Shown in pieces: positions 26,211 through 34,848 of a stretch of DNA of 64,000 bases (position 1 is its first letter; each line of letters begins with the position of its first letter). Origin of the DNA: Streptococcus xiaochunlingii (lineage in GTDB: Bacteria; Bacillota; Bacilli; Lactobacillales; Streptococcaceae); contig NZ_VFSG01000001.1 of the NCBI RefSeq assembly GCF_006385805.1, forward strand, positions 868,001-932,000, given 5' to 3'. Under the pieces are notes generated by a model. It made no database searches, was not told the origin of the DNA, and saw only the letters and a program-made list of their open reading frames with translations. The translations under genes and the position numbers were made by a program.

Positions 26211-28928
26211 TTATTCAACAGATTTCAAAGCCTCCAGCATGTCTACCTTGCGAAGATGATGATTAACCAAGATTCCTAAGCTAGCTAGGATCAGAATGAC
26301 GCCAGCGATAGGATAAAGATAGACACCAAGGGCCACCCGCGGATAAAAGAGAATGGCATCTGGGGCAATCATGGCGATCAAAAAGCGATGGAGATAAAAA
26401 CCTCCTAGTAAACCCAATCCTATCCCTACAAGAGACAAGAGGATGGTTTCTCGATAAATATAAAGGGTAACTTCTTGATGATGAAAACCTAATACCTTAA
26501 TGGTGGATAACTCACGGATTCGTTCTGCCACATTGATATTGGTCAAATTATACAAAATAACCATCGCTAGCAAAATAGATACCAGAACTAAAATCATCAT
26601 GGTCTTATTCAATGATTGGGCTACAGAACTGAAGAGAGAAATCAAGGAAGTATTTTGCGTAACAGCAAGCACCGCCCCTTCTTCCATCATGTCCCGACTG
26701 ACCTTCTGGACGAACTGCTGATAAGAAGACTGTAATCGGACCAAATAGGCATTCATCTTAGCACTTTTTCCATAGGTTTTCTGATAGGTCGCTTGATTCA
26801 TATAGACAAAATGGCCTACATAATTTTCGGTAATCGCAGCCACCCTAATCGTATGGCCATCTATCCGCAATTCATCCCCAACGCCCACCTTGGCCAGCTG
26901 CGCTAATTTACTGGTAATCACCGCCCCATTGGATAGGTCGAGTCTTCCCTCTTCTGAGCGGAGATTGATAAAGGGTTCCAAGCTGTCTTTAGAGGACACC
27001 ATTAAGGTCATGCTTTGTTTTCCACGTCCGGAAGGATAAGAAGCCTCCACTTGTTTGGTAAAGATGGCTTCTGTCTCTTTAATATCTGCTTGCTTCAAGC
27101 GCTTCTTCAAGGATTCTTCCTCTTCGTCTGTCAGACTGGATTTTGTTGAGAGAATCATATCATACTTGAGGATTTCCCCAAACTGGCGTTGGGGCACACC
27201 ACCGACTGAGGATTGAATACCCAGACCCGCAAAGAGAAGAGCAACCGAACCAGCAACACCAAAAATGGTCATCACCATCCGCTGTTTGTAGCGAAAAATA
27301 TTTCTAGCGGTCACCTTTTGGGTGAAACTCAGACGTTTCCACAAAAACGGAAGGCGTTCGAGCAAAATACTGGATCCGGAAACTGGCGGTTTTGGAAGGA
27401 GGAGGTGACTGGCTTCTTCCTTCAACTCTCTCTTAGCGACTAGATAAGCTGGAAAGACGCTAGAAAGAAGGGAGAGCCCCAAGGCTAATAAGCTATAGGA
27501 CCCATAAAAAAACTGTTTACTAGTTCCTACGACCATCCCCTGCGTAATAATTTGCGAAATGGTTCCAGATAAAACATAATGACCGAGAAGAGTTCCGATG
27601 CCTGTCCCAACTGTTCCAGCAACCAAGCCATACAAGAGGAACTTTGCCAAGATATCTTTTGTTCGATAGCCCAAGGCTTTGAACAAGCCCGCATGGCTCC
27701 GTTCTTCGTCAACAAAACGAGTCATGGTCGTAAACGTGACCATGGCAGCGACTGCGTAGAGTACCACAGGAAATAGATTGCCTACGGCGGAGATACTGGC
27801 ACTGGCATTACTATACATGAGGTAACCCTGGCCACCTGGAATGGTTTTTCGATCATAGACATGATAGTTTGGTTGCTCTAGATTTTTCAGATCTTCCTTG
27901 GCCTTTTCCAGGTCCTTCTGTTTAGTTGCTAGTTCCGATTCACCTGTCTGAATGTTGACCAATTGCTGATCTAGTTGCTTTTGAGCTTTTGCCAACTCGA
28001 GTCGCCTTGTTTCTAGTTCTTCCTTGGGCAAGAGTGTAGACAGTTGATTCAGTTTATTGGATTGCTCCGTCAATTGTGTCTGTGCTTGACCTGCCTTTTC
28101 GCGTGCGTCTGCTAACTGTTTGTTGGCAGCATTAAGTTCTTCTTGCCCTTTTTGGATCTTTTGTTTCCCATCAGCCTGTAGCTTTCGATAGCGCTCCTGA
28201 CCATTTCCAGCTAAGAGTTCTTCCAGGTCCTTTTGATGGGAGGCAAGACGATCTTGATAGCTGGTTGAGAATGGATTGAACCCCCTCAAATCATCAAACC
28301 GAATCCGAGCAAGGCTATAAACAGGACTAGTAAAGGCTTCTTTTGAGAGGACACCATAGGCATCCAAGGAACCACTCCCACTCGTAGCTTGGCCCAAGTC
28401 TTTTTCGGACCACATCTCAGCAGACTTTACAAAGCCAACAATTCGATAGTTTTTTGTCTTTAAAACAGATGGACTTCCAGCTTTTTCATGTATCCTTAGC
28501 TGATCCCCAATCTGGTAACGATCTTTCCAAAACGCTGCTAGAGCGACCTCATCTTCCTTCTGCGGAAGCCGTCCTGAAGTCAGCAGAAAGCGTGAGATGG
28601 TTTCTGGATTGGAAAAAAGTCGAACAGCTTCGTCCTTTCCGTCAAGCGTCACATCTGTCAGGTAGGAAAATTCCAAGCTGGCCCCCGTCAATCCTTGTAG
28701 CTCTTCTTGGTCAGTCTTATCCAAACCAAGATCTCCCATGACAGCGAGGTCCAGCATCTCTTGTTGGTCTATAAAGCGCTGGGCAGTCCGATGCATATTT
28801 GGGGTCGTTACTTTTAAACCGACCAGGGCTAAGGTACCCAGCATCATCAGCGTTAAAATGGACAAAAAGCGCCCTTTGGAACTGGTAAAGGAATGACATA
28901 GATCTTTCCAATATACTTTTTGCTTCAT
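26211..28928 (-). CDS. ABC transporter permease, FtsX/MacB-like
   Basis: A 905-residue membrane protein with the layout of streptococcal FtsX-type permeases. It has an N-terminal helix (about 20-40) and an extracytoplasmic domain containing a long coiled coil (about 255-350, LADAREKAGQAQTQLTEQ). Three helices follow, then a second FtsX repeat (NIFRYKQRMVMTIFGVAG) with another outer loop, and a last helical bundle (TTINV-type INVAERIRELSTIKVLGF). Start at 28928 has GGGAGG at 7 nt; the TTG six bases earlier is inside that context. Paired with the ATPase 11 nt upstream. Such pairs act in mechanotransmission, peptide resistance or envelope work; the substrate is unknown. Confidence 0.9.
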   Translation of the reverse strand: MKQKVYWKDLCHSFTSSKGRFLSILTLMMLGTLALVGLKVTTPNMHRTAQRFIDQQEMLDLAVMGDLGLDKTDQEELQGLTGASLEFSYLTDVTLDGKDEAVRLFSNPETISRFLLTSGRLPQKEDEVALAAFWKDRYQIGDQLRIHEKAGSPSVLKTKNYRIVGFVKSAEMWSEKDLGQATSGSGSLDAYGVLSKEAFTSPVYSLARIRFDDLRGFNPFSTSYQDRLASHQKDLEELLAGNGQERYRKLQADGKQKIQKGQEELNAANKQLADAREKAGQAQTQLTEQSNKLNQLSTLLPKEELETRRLELAKAQKQLDQQLVNIQTGESELATKQKDLEKAKEDLKNLEQPNYHVYDRKTIPGGQGYLMYSNASASISAVGNLFPVVLYAVAAMVTFTTMTRFVDEERSHAGLFKALGYRTKDILAKFLLYGLVAGTVGTGIGTLLGHYVLSGTISQIITQGMVVGTSKQFFYGSYSLLALGLSLLSSVFPAYLVAKRELKEEASHLLLPKPPVSGSSILLERLPFLWKRLSFTQKVTARNIFRYKQRMVMTIFGVAGSVALLFAGLGIQSSVGGVPQRQFGEILKYDMILSTKSSLTDEEEESLKKRLKQADIKETEAIFTKQVEASYPSGRGKQSMTLMVSSKDSLEPFINLRSEEGRLDLSNGAVITSKLAQLAKVGVGDELRIDGHTIRVAAITENYVGHFVYMNQATYQKTYGKSAKMNAYLVRLQSSYQQFVQKVSRDMMEEGAVLAVTQNTSLISLFSSVAQSLNKTMMILVLVSILLAMVILYNLTNINVAERIRELSTIKVLGFHHQEVTLYIYRETILLSLVGIGLGLLGGFYLHRFLIAMIAPDAILFYPRVALGVYLYPIAGVILILASLGILVNHHLRKVDMLEALKSVE

Positions 28929-28939
28929 GAACAACCTCC

Positions 28940-29641
28940 CTAATACTCTAGGCTATCAATATCTAGTGGAGTGTTATGGATGGTCACCGATTTTACTTGG
29001 GCATCATGCATCTGAATGACACGATCGGCTATTGGCGCTAAAGAAGCATTATGAGTGACGATAATCACTGTTGCCCCTTTTTTACGAGACATGTCCTGAA
29101 GAATCTTTAAAACCTGTTTACCGGTTTGGTAGTCTAAAGCCCCTGTTGGTTCATCACAAAGGAGAATCTTAGGATTCTTCGCCACTGCGCGCGCAATGGC
29201 TACCCGTTGTTGTTCCCCACCAGATAGCTGGGCTGGGAAGTTGTTCAAACGCTCACCCAATCCAACCTCTCTCAAGACTTGTTCAGGGTCTAAGGCATCA
29301 GAAACAATTTCAGAAGCCAGCTCAACATTTTCCTTGGCTGTTAAATTAGGGATGAGATTATAAAACTGGAAGACAAAACCAACATCATTTCTGCGATAAT
29401 CCGTTCGTTGGTGCGAGGAGAAGCTTGAGATGGCTTTCCCATCCACTAGTACCTCCCCTTCATCATTGGTATCCATACCTCCCAAAATATTGAGAACTGT
29501 TGATTTTCCTGCGCCTGATGCCCCCAAAATAATGACCAATTCGCCTTTATCAATTTCAAAAGTAACATCTTTATTGGCAATGATGTCAGTTTCTCCTGAC
29601 GGATAGCGTTTATAACTATGTTTCATTTCAATATAAGCCAT
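28940..29641 (-). CDS. ABC transporter ATP-binding protein (LolD/MacB type)
   Basis: A 233-residue ATPase with Walker [11 protein letters not shown]-loop [12 protein letters not shown], signature [14 protein letters not shown], Walker [13 protein letters not shown] and switch VTHNAS. The start at 29641 ([10 protein letters not shown]) follows GGGAGAAAAGAT. An in-frame start at 29740 would read through the promoter. It energises the large permease downstream. Confidence 0.95.
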   Translation of the reverse strand: MAYIEMKHSYKRYPSGETDIIANKDVTFEIDKGELVIILGASGAGKSTVLNILGGMDTNDEGEVLVDGKAISSFSSHQRTDYRRNDVGFVFQFYNLIPNLTAKENVELASEIVSDALDPEQVLREVGLGERLNNFPAQLSGGEQQRVAIARAVAKNPKILLCDEPTGALDYQTGKQVLKILQDMSRKKGATVIIVTHNASLAPIADRVIQMHDAQVKSVTIHNTPLDIDSLEY

Positions 29642-29677
29642 ATCTTTTCTCCCACTTAAACACAAGTTCCTATCTTT

Positions 29678-29706
29678 ATTATAGTCCTTTTTTACCGGAA
29701 GACCAA
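29678..29706 (-). promoter_or_regulatory. Promoter of the ABC permease operon
   Basis: TTGGTC (29701-29706), 17 nt, TATAAT (29678-29683) on the minus strand, about 40 nt upstream of the ATPase start. A divergent TetR regulator is nearby, but no clear palindrome overlaps this promoter. Confidence 0.55.
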
Positions 29707-30104
29707 GAACAATCAATCCCTTAAAACTACTAAAAAACAAGAAATTTGTGAGGGATGCATTTCCTCTATTTTATGAATAAAGCCATCCAAGAAACTAATA
29801 CTTTTCTATGCAAAAATAGACAAGGAAAAAGCTTGGTCTTATCTAGTTCCCGATATAGAAATCTCCAAGCATCATCTGCCCTCCTCTCCTTAGTTTGTGA
29901 TATAATAACAAATAAGTATGAATGATTATTTGCGTTTAAATAACTGATATTTCAAGTTTTTCTTTCATTTTTATATAATAGCCCCTTTGAAAGTAGATCT
30001 GGGAAAAAATTTTATAATCCTTCCAAAATGGCTTTCACAGTATAAGAATAAGACCTGATTTTAAGCTATTTAGACTTATAGAATGATACTAAAATTTTAT
30101 TCTG
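29707..30104. other. Intergenic gap between ABC operon and TetR gene
   Basis: About 400 bp without a convincing gene. An extended -10, TGATATAAT, lies on the plus strand at about 29898 and is followed only by a nine-codon ORF without a ribosome site. AAATAA and TTATTT arms occur just after it. I see no RNA family here that I can name. Confidence 0.4.
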
Positions 30105-30133
30105 TTGATGAATAAATTTGATTTCTGTATAAT
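30105..30133 (+). promoter_or_regulatory. Promoter of the TetR gene
   Basis: TTGATG (30105-30110), 17 nt, TATAAT (30128-30133), about 50 nt before the TetR start. Confidence 0.65.
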
Positions 30134-30185
30134 ATGATGATTAGTGAACAACATTTATACCAAACTACATGATAAAGGAGGAACT

Positions 30186-30746
30186 ATGACCCGAAAAAAG
30201 AGAAAAACGAATTCTAAAAATGCTATCCGAAGCGCCCTATCACGCCTGCTTCTTGAACAGTCACTTGAAAGCCTTACAATTAGCCAACTAACAAAGGAAG
30301 CCGGCATTAATCGAGGTACCTTTTACCTTCATTATGTAGACAAACAAGATATGTTCAACCAGCTAAAATCTGAACTTTTAGGCGAGTTGGGAGAACTTTT
30401 CGCTACAAGCACCGTCAATCGAGCAAATTTTCTTGCCTCACTTCAATATATTCAAGATAATTATGACTTTATCTATGCCTTGATGCAGATGGATTACCAA
30501 GAATTTCATTTTCTAATGAAAAATTTCACCCTGCAACTTCTTGACGATACTCCACACGCCAAAGACCACTTGGTTAATAAATTCCAAGTTCCTTATAAGT
30601 ATGCTGTTGAGATTTTTGCAGCTACGATTGAAGCCGTAATCACAAAATGGTTGTCAACTGGTGCAAAAGAAGAGCCGATCGAAATCGCGACAGTCGTATT
30701 AAGTGTGACTGACTTTACCACTTGGAACCAACCCATAACAGAATAA
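30186..30746 (+). CDS. TetR/AcrR-family transcriptional regulator
   Basis: A 186-residue regulator. The N-terminal helix-turn-helix is LESLTISQLTKEAGINRGTF, then YLHYVDKQDMF, followed by an all-helical ligand domain of the kind seen in Firmicutes TetR proteins with a C-terminal TetR_C-like bundle. AAAGGAGG precedes ATG at 30186, so the longer start at 30144 is rejected. It diverges from the ABC permease operon and precedes nt5e; the ABC operon is the likeliest target, by position only. Confidence 0.88.
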   Translation: MTRKKRKTNSKNAIRSALSRLLLEQSLESLTISQLTKEAGINRGTFYLHYVDKQDMFNQLKSELLGELGELFATSTVNRANFLASLQYIQDNYDFIYALMQMDYQEFHFLMKNFTLQLLDDTPHAKDHLVNKFQVPYKYAVEIFAATIEAVITKWLSTGAKEEPIEIATVVLSVTDFTTWNQPITE

Positions 30747-30752
30747 GAAAAT

Positions 30753-30777
30753 GAGAAAACGAAAGTTTTCTTTTTTT
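30753..30777 (+). terminator. Terminator of the TetR gene
   Basis: AGAAAAC-GAA-AGTTTTCT stem followed by seven T residues just after the stop codon. Confidence 0.75.
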
Positions 30778-30838
30778 ATGGATAAGAGCAACTAGCTGGA
30801 ACCTCAACGCTCTCACAAGATTATTTGCCCAACTATCA

Positions 30839-30875
30839 GAAAACGTTTTCCTTTTCTTTCCTTTTTAGCTATAAT
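30839..30875 (+). promoter_or_regulatory. nt5e promoter with palindromic cre-like site
   Basis: TATAAT at 30870-30875. At the -35 position lies AGAAAACGTTTTCC (30839-30852), a perfect GAAAACGTTTTC palindrome matching the cre core at 12 of 14 positions. CcpA control is inferred. Confidence 0.55.
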
Positions 30876-30911
30876 ATTTAGTATGCAATAAAATAGAAAT
30901 GAGGACCGTTT

Positions 30912-33080
30912 ATGAAAAAGAAGAAACTTCTTTTGCCGATCTTATTGCTTGCTCCTGCCTTCCTAGCTTCTCAGGTAGCTGCAGATGAGCAAACAGCTAC
31001 AGAAACTAACCTTGAAGCAGCTGCTACTTCCACAAATGCTACAGATGCTGCTACTCCTGCTTCAACAGAAGCTAATACAGCTACTTCAGAAGGTGCTACA
31101 GAGAGTTCAGCTGACTTACCTGAAGCAAATATCCTTCATACCAACGATGTTCATGGTCGGATCGTCGAAGAAAAGGGTGTGATTGGTGATGCTAAATTAG
31201 CCGCAGTCATCGATGAAGAACGTGCGAAAAATCCATCTACTTTGGTCGTAGATGCTGGAGATGCCTTCCAAGGACTACCGATTTCAAATAGTTCTAAAGG
31301 TGAAGAACGAGCTAAAATTTTGAACGAAATTGGCTACGATGCCATGGCAGTCGGAAACCATGAGTTCGATTTTGGTCTGGATGAAGCTAAAAAGTACAAA
31401 GAAATCTTAAATTTCCCACTTCTCAGCTCCAACACCTACATCAACGGTGCTCGCTTATTTGAGGCTTCCACCATCGTCGATAAAGATAAGAATGTCGTTG
31501 GGGATGAGTTTGTCGTCATCGGGGTGACAACGCCTGAAACAGCCACTAAAACTCACCCTAAGAATGTCCAAGGTGTTACCTTTACAGATCCTATTTCAGA
31601 AGTAAACAAGGTCATTGATGAGATTGAAGCACGCGCGACTGCTGAAGGCAAGACTTACAAAAACTATGTTGTCCTTGCTCACTTGGGAGTAGATACTACT
31701 ACACCAATCAAATGGCGAGGATCTACCTTAGCTGAAGAACTTTCTAAAAACTCAAAACTGAAAGGAAAACGTGTCACCGTTATTGATGGGCATTCCCATA
31801 CTGTTCAATCAACTACATACGGAGAAAACGTGACCTATAACCAAACTGGTAGCTACCTGAACAATATCGGTAAAATCACCTACCAGGCTAACCAATTGCT
31901 TGGAAACCCTCAACAAATTTCAGCAGCTTCAACAAAAAATGTCGTGCCAAATGCCAAAGTAGCTGCCATGGTCCAAAAGATCAAGGAACAATACGATGCT
32001 GAGAATGCAAAAATCGTTCGTGACAATAGTCCGGTAGAACTAAACGGTCAACGGGAAAATGTCCGTGTCCGTGAAACCAACCTAGGAAATGTCGTGGCAG
32101 ATGCCCTCTACGAATATGGTCAAACTGGTTTTAGCCATAAGACAGACCTTGCTGTAACCAACGGTGGTGGCTTACGCGAAACCATCGCTAAAGACAAGCC
32201 AATCACCAAAGGAAGCGTCATTGCTGTTCTTCCATTTGGGAATACCATCTCTCAAATTAAAGTAACTGGTCAGGATATTGCTGATATGTTTGCTAAATCT
32301 CTTGGATCCATTTTACAAGAAAAAGATGGCAAAACCGTTCTTGACGAAAACGGTCAACCCCTTCTTGAACCAAGCGGTGGCTTCCTCCAAGTCTCTGGAG
32401 CAAAAGTTTATTACGATACAACCCTACCAGCTGAAAAACGCGTCCTCTATATCGAAATTAAAAACCCAGAAACTGGTCAATATGAACCGCTCAACCTTGC
32501 TAAAGATTATTACTTGACTACTAATGACTTCTTAGCAGCAGGTGGGGATGGCTACACCATGTTAGGTGGAGCTCGTGAGGAAGGTCCTTCCATGGACGTT
32601 GCCTTTGCAGATTACCTTGCTAAGGCAGATCTCACAGCCTATGCAACCATCAATCCAAATTCTCGTACCATTTCTATTTCTGCTAGCAAAGATACAGATG
32701 GAGATGGTGTGGCAGATATTGAGGAAATCAAACAAGGAACAGATCCTGCTAATCCTAAGTCCTACCCAGGAAGCAATAACCAACCAGTTATCCCATCTAC
32801 CGGTAAAATGGATCAAACATATATTCCAGCTCTAGTTGGTACGAATTCTCCTAATCAACTAGCTAGCCAAACAAAGAATACTTTTACATCTGCTAAGGAC
32901 GATACACAGATCAAGGCCAACAACCATCACCTGTCCTTCACCTCAGCAAAAACATTTAAACCAGCAGCTGCTACTCTACCAGAAACAGGAACTTCCGACT
33001 CTCCTGCTATCTACATGCTCGCTCTGTTGACATCCGTCTTAGCCTTCTTTGGTCTAAAGAAAAAAGAAGAAAACGAATAG
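30912..33080 (+). CDS. nt5e: Cell-wall-anchored 5'-nucleotidase (LPETG)
   Basis: A 722-residue secreted ecto-nucleotidase. A signal peptide ends near VAA-DEQ, followed by an Ala/Thr-rich linker. The metallophosphatase domain has HTNDVHG (about 75-81), DAGDAFQG, GNHEFDFG and DGHSHT. The 5'-nucleotidase C-terminal domain has TNGGGLRE and GGDGYTMLGG. After it, DTDGDGVADIEEIKQGTDP (about 597-615) is a thrombospondin-type-3-like calcium loop. A linker then leads to the sortase motif LPETG (about 689), a hydrophobic helix and KKKEE tail. Such enzymes turn AMP into adenosine, which dampens host immunity, and supply nucleosides. GAGGACC precedes the ATG. Confidence 0.93.
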   Translation: MKKKKLLLPILLLAPAFLASQVAADEQTATETNLEAAATSTNATDAATPASTEANTATSEGATESSADLPEANILHTNDVHGRIVEEKGVIGDAKLAAVIDEERAKNPSTLVVDAGDAFQGLPISNSSKGEERAKILNEIGYDAMAVGNHEFDFGLDEAKKYKEILNFPLLSSNTYINGARLFEASTIVDKDKNVVGDEFVVIGVTTPETATKTHPKNVQGVTFTDPISEVNKVIDEIEARATAEGKTYKNYVVLAHLGVDTTTPIKWRGSTLAEELSKNSKLKGKRVTVIDGHSHTVQSTTYGENVTYNQTGSYLNNIGKITYQANQLLGNPQQISAASTKNVVPNAKVAAMVQKIKEQYDAENAKIVRDNSPVELNGQRENVRVRETNLGNVVADALYEYGQTGFSHKTDLAVTNGGGLRETIAKDKPITKGSVIAVLPFGNTISQIKVTGQDIADMFAKSLGSILQEKDGKTVLDENGQPLLEPSGGFLQVSGAKVYYDTTLPAEKRVLYIEIKNPETGQYEPLNLAKDYYLTTNDFLAAGGDGYTMLGGAREEGPSMDVAFADYLAKADLTAYATINPNSRTISISASKDTDGDGVADIEEIKQGTDPANPKSYPGSNNQPVIPSTGKMDQTYIPALVGTNSPNQLASQTKNTFTSAKDDTQIKANNHHLSFTSAKTFKPAAATLPETGTSDSPAIYMLALLTSVLAFFGLKKKEENE

Positions 33081-33087
33081 TCACTGT

Positions 33088-33720
33088 AAAAAATAGTCTG
33101 GGACAACATTGTTCTCAGCCACAAAAAAGCTAGAGATTTCCAATTATGGACCTCTAGCTTTTTAATTTTGAGTAGTTTTCTTATTGTATTTGAGGAGATT
33201 ATTGGCCATGAGTACTAATCCCATGTCATTTATTACCTGACGCTTGGATTTCTTTTACTTTTAAGAGCTGATACCTCTCATTCACATAGAGCCCCTTTTA
33301 TGGAGCCAAGTCAGCTTGTTCTGCCTTATAAACCATATTTTCCTGTCTAAAACCTGTTGTGCTATGCCTATGTTTGAGGTGATCAAACTGGTATACCCAA
33401 CTCTCTGGATGGGTGTAGGTATCAGTTGTTTCATCGTAAGTCCAATTATCCAGATTCATATCAGATTCTTTGTATTTTTCTTCTGTTCCTTGTCAAAAAG
33501 ACTATATTTAATAAAATGCTCAATACCCATCCTATCTAAGGTAAGAAGAATCTCCACGCTACCGTATCCCGCATCGGCGACAGCTCTTTTTAACTCATGT
33601 GTATAGGTTTCTAAAAATGGCAACAGCGTTCTGGTATCTGTTGGATTTTGATAGATGTCATCGTGAAGGACGAACTGATTTTCAGTAGCGATTTGTAGGT
33701 TGTAAGCAGGTTTGAGTCCT
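33088..33720 (-). mobile_element. IS1182-family transposase relic (left, inverted)
   Basis: Minus-strand reading gives transposase pieces, for example KPAYNLQIATENQFVLHDD, YQNPTDTRTLLPFLETY, LDRMGIEHFIKYSLFDKEQ and LLKYNK, interrupted by stops. About 150 bp of the 3' part present in the right-hand copy is missing near 33235. The outer 147 bp (33088-33234, including AAAATAGTCTGGGACAAC and the AAGCTAGAG hairpin) is repeated inverted at 35887-36033 at over 90% identity. Non-functional. Confidence 0.8.
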
Positions 33721-33830
33721 ACGCTTAAATAAGCTTCAATTTCCCTCGTTCAGCTTCAGATAAGTACTTGTAGGATTGATTTGTGGTAGGATAATTAGCA
33801 GACATGTTCATCTTCCTTTATACTGTTTTT
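33720..33830 (-). pseudogene. IS30-like transposase N-terminal fragment, frameshifted
   Basis: AGGAAG precedes an ATG at 33805 that opens MSANYPTTNQSYKYLSEAER, the N-terminus style of streptococcal IS30-family transposases. The frame breaks after GK, where one A seems to be missing, and the sequence then joins directly to IS1182-type coding DNA (GLKPAYNLQ). This is a chimera of two element relics. Confidence 0.6.
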
Positions 33831-34045
33831 CGAAACTCTAGTATATCAGATGAACATGTATTTTGTGTTGCACTTCATTTTACAACAGAGCATGTGGTCT
33901 GTTTTCAGAAAAGGTAATTTTCTAGACAAGTAGTTGTTGAATAAATAAGACAGGTTCTATTCATTAACCTATCAACCAACTCTTTAGTTTGTAAGTTGGC
34001 ATCTTGTATACTGAAAAAGAAACAATACTAATCAATTCAACTTAC

Positions 34046-34093
34046 TTGACAAAAGCGTTGCTTAGTGGTTTAATATACCCCATAAGGGTATAT
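34046..34093 (+). promoter_or_regulatory. Rhodanese promoter with CstR/CsoR-type operator
   Basis: TTGACA (34046-34051) and TTTAAT/TAATAT near 34069-34076 form the promoter. ATATACCC-N5-GGGTATAT (34073-34093), a perfect 8-bp inverted repeat, covers the -10 end and lies just before the ribosome site. GC-core, AT-flanked repeats of this form are bound by CsoR/CstR-family repressors; one is encoded convergently 400 bp away. Confidence 0.75.
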
Positions 34094-34104
34094 CGGAGGT
34101 GCCT

Positions 34105-34410
34105 ATGTTTCACTTATTTACAAAAATTGATAGTATTTCTACCAGCGAATTAGAAGCTAAACTCAAGGAACCAATTCAGCTACTGGATGTGCGGACGCCT
34201 ACGGAATTCCGTAGAGGCCATATCAAAAACGCCAAGAATGTTCCTCTAACCGAAATCGGAGCTTACACACCTGCGACAAATGAAACACTTTATGTCATTT
34301 GTCATTCCGGTGTTCGAAGCAAGATGGCTGCTAAAAAGCTCAAGAAAAAAGGCTATGATGTTATCAACGTCCGAGGTGGTATGAGCGCTTGGCCTGGTGA
34401 TGTTGAATAA
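34105..34410 (+). CDS. Single-domain rhodanese (sulfurtransferase)
   Basis: A 101-residue rhodanese domain. The active-site loop is CHSGVRS with Cys66 as the persulfide-carrying nucleophile; LLDVRTPTEFRRGHIKNA and GGMSAWPG are family motifs. It moves sulfane sulfur to thiophilic acceptors and in small Firmicutes operons helps handle persulfides or sulfide. GGAGG lies 5 nt before ATG at 34105; the GTG six bases upstream overlaps it and is rejected. The adjacent CstR-like operator implies induction by reactive sulfur species. Confidence 0.92.
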   Translation: MFHLFTKIDSISTSELEAKLKEPIQLLDVRTPTEFRRGHIKNAKNVPLTEIGAYTPATNETLYVICHSGVRSKMAAKKLKKKGYDVINVRGGMSAWPGDVE

Positions 34411-34419
34411 ATAAAAATC

Positions 34420-34465
34420 AAAAAGAGCAATTGGTCTAATTTCAAGAAAACCAACTGCTCTTTTA
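34420..34465. terminator. Bidirectional terminator between rhodanese and CstR-like genes
   Basis: AAAAGAGCA-TTGGT and ACCAA-TGCTCTTTT pair around an AT-rich loop between the two convergent genes. Confidence 0.75.
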
Positions 34466-34504
34466 ATCATTTGTTCACTATTTAAGAGAAACGTATGTTT
34501 TTTA

Positions 34505-34762
34505 TTACTTGCGTTTAATCAAGTATTTAACCGCCTTTTCCAATCTTTCCTTCTGTGCTTGAGGATCCTCTAAAGGGTCGTTAATACAAGTTGTTAAATT
34601 CTCCGTTATCATCAGTTCAATAATACGATCAACACTGGACCGCACTGCTGTTAATTGAGTAATGATATCAATACAATCACGCTCTTCCTCCATCATTTTT
34701 TGAATACCTCGCAATTGACCTTCTGAGCGTTTGAGGCGTGTAATGTACTTTGATCTTGTCAT
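34505..34762 (-). CDS. CstR-like persulfide-sensing repressor (DUF156/CsoR family)
   Basis: An 85-residue all-helical regulator of the CsoR/RcnR/FrmR/CstR family (KRSEGQLRGIQKMMEEERDC, AVRSSVDRIIEL). Cys30 and Cys59 match the two CstR sensing thiols. The histidine that CsoR uses for copper four residues before the second Cys is Asn55 here, which argues for persulfide rather than Cu(I) sensing. CstR releases DNA when its cysteines cross-link through sulfane sulfur. The rhodanese promoter nearby carries a fitting operator. Its own promoter is TTGACA-17-TATAAT without an evident operator. Confidence 0.85.
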   Translation of the reverse strand: MTRSKYITRLKRSEGQLRGIQKMMEEERDCIDIITQLTAVRSSVDRIIELMITENLTTCINDPLEDPQAQKERLEKAVKYLIKRK

Positions 34763-34789
34763 ATCTTTATCCTAAAACGATTTTTCTAC

Positions 34790-34818
34790 ATTATATCTCT
34801 AATACAGTCCTTTGTCAA
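34790..34818 (-). promoter_or_regulatory. Promoter of the CstR-like gene
   Basis: Full-consensus TTGACA (34813-34818), 17-nt spacer and TATAAT (34790-34795) on the minus strand. Confidence 0.75.
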
Positions 34819-34848
34819 AAGGAGCATTTATCTTAAAGACAAAGACTT

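Noticed and set aside
29890-29940. Nine-codon ORF after an extended -10 box at 29898
   Set aside because: No ribosome site and no downstream gene nearby that it could lead; kept only as a note on the gap.
33316-33606. A 96-residue plus-strand ORF
   Set aside because: It is antisense to recognisable IS1182 transposase sequence and has no ribosome site; the same antisense ORF appears at 35427-35690.
34505-34762. Copper-sensing CsoR
   Set aside because: The copper-binding His is replaced by Asn and the gene neighbours a rhodanese rather than a copper ATPase, so CstR is preferred.
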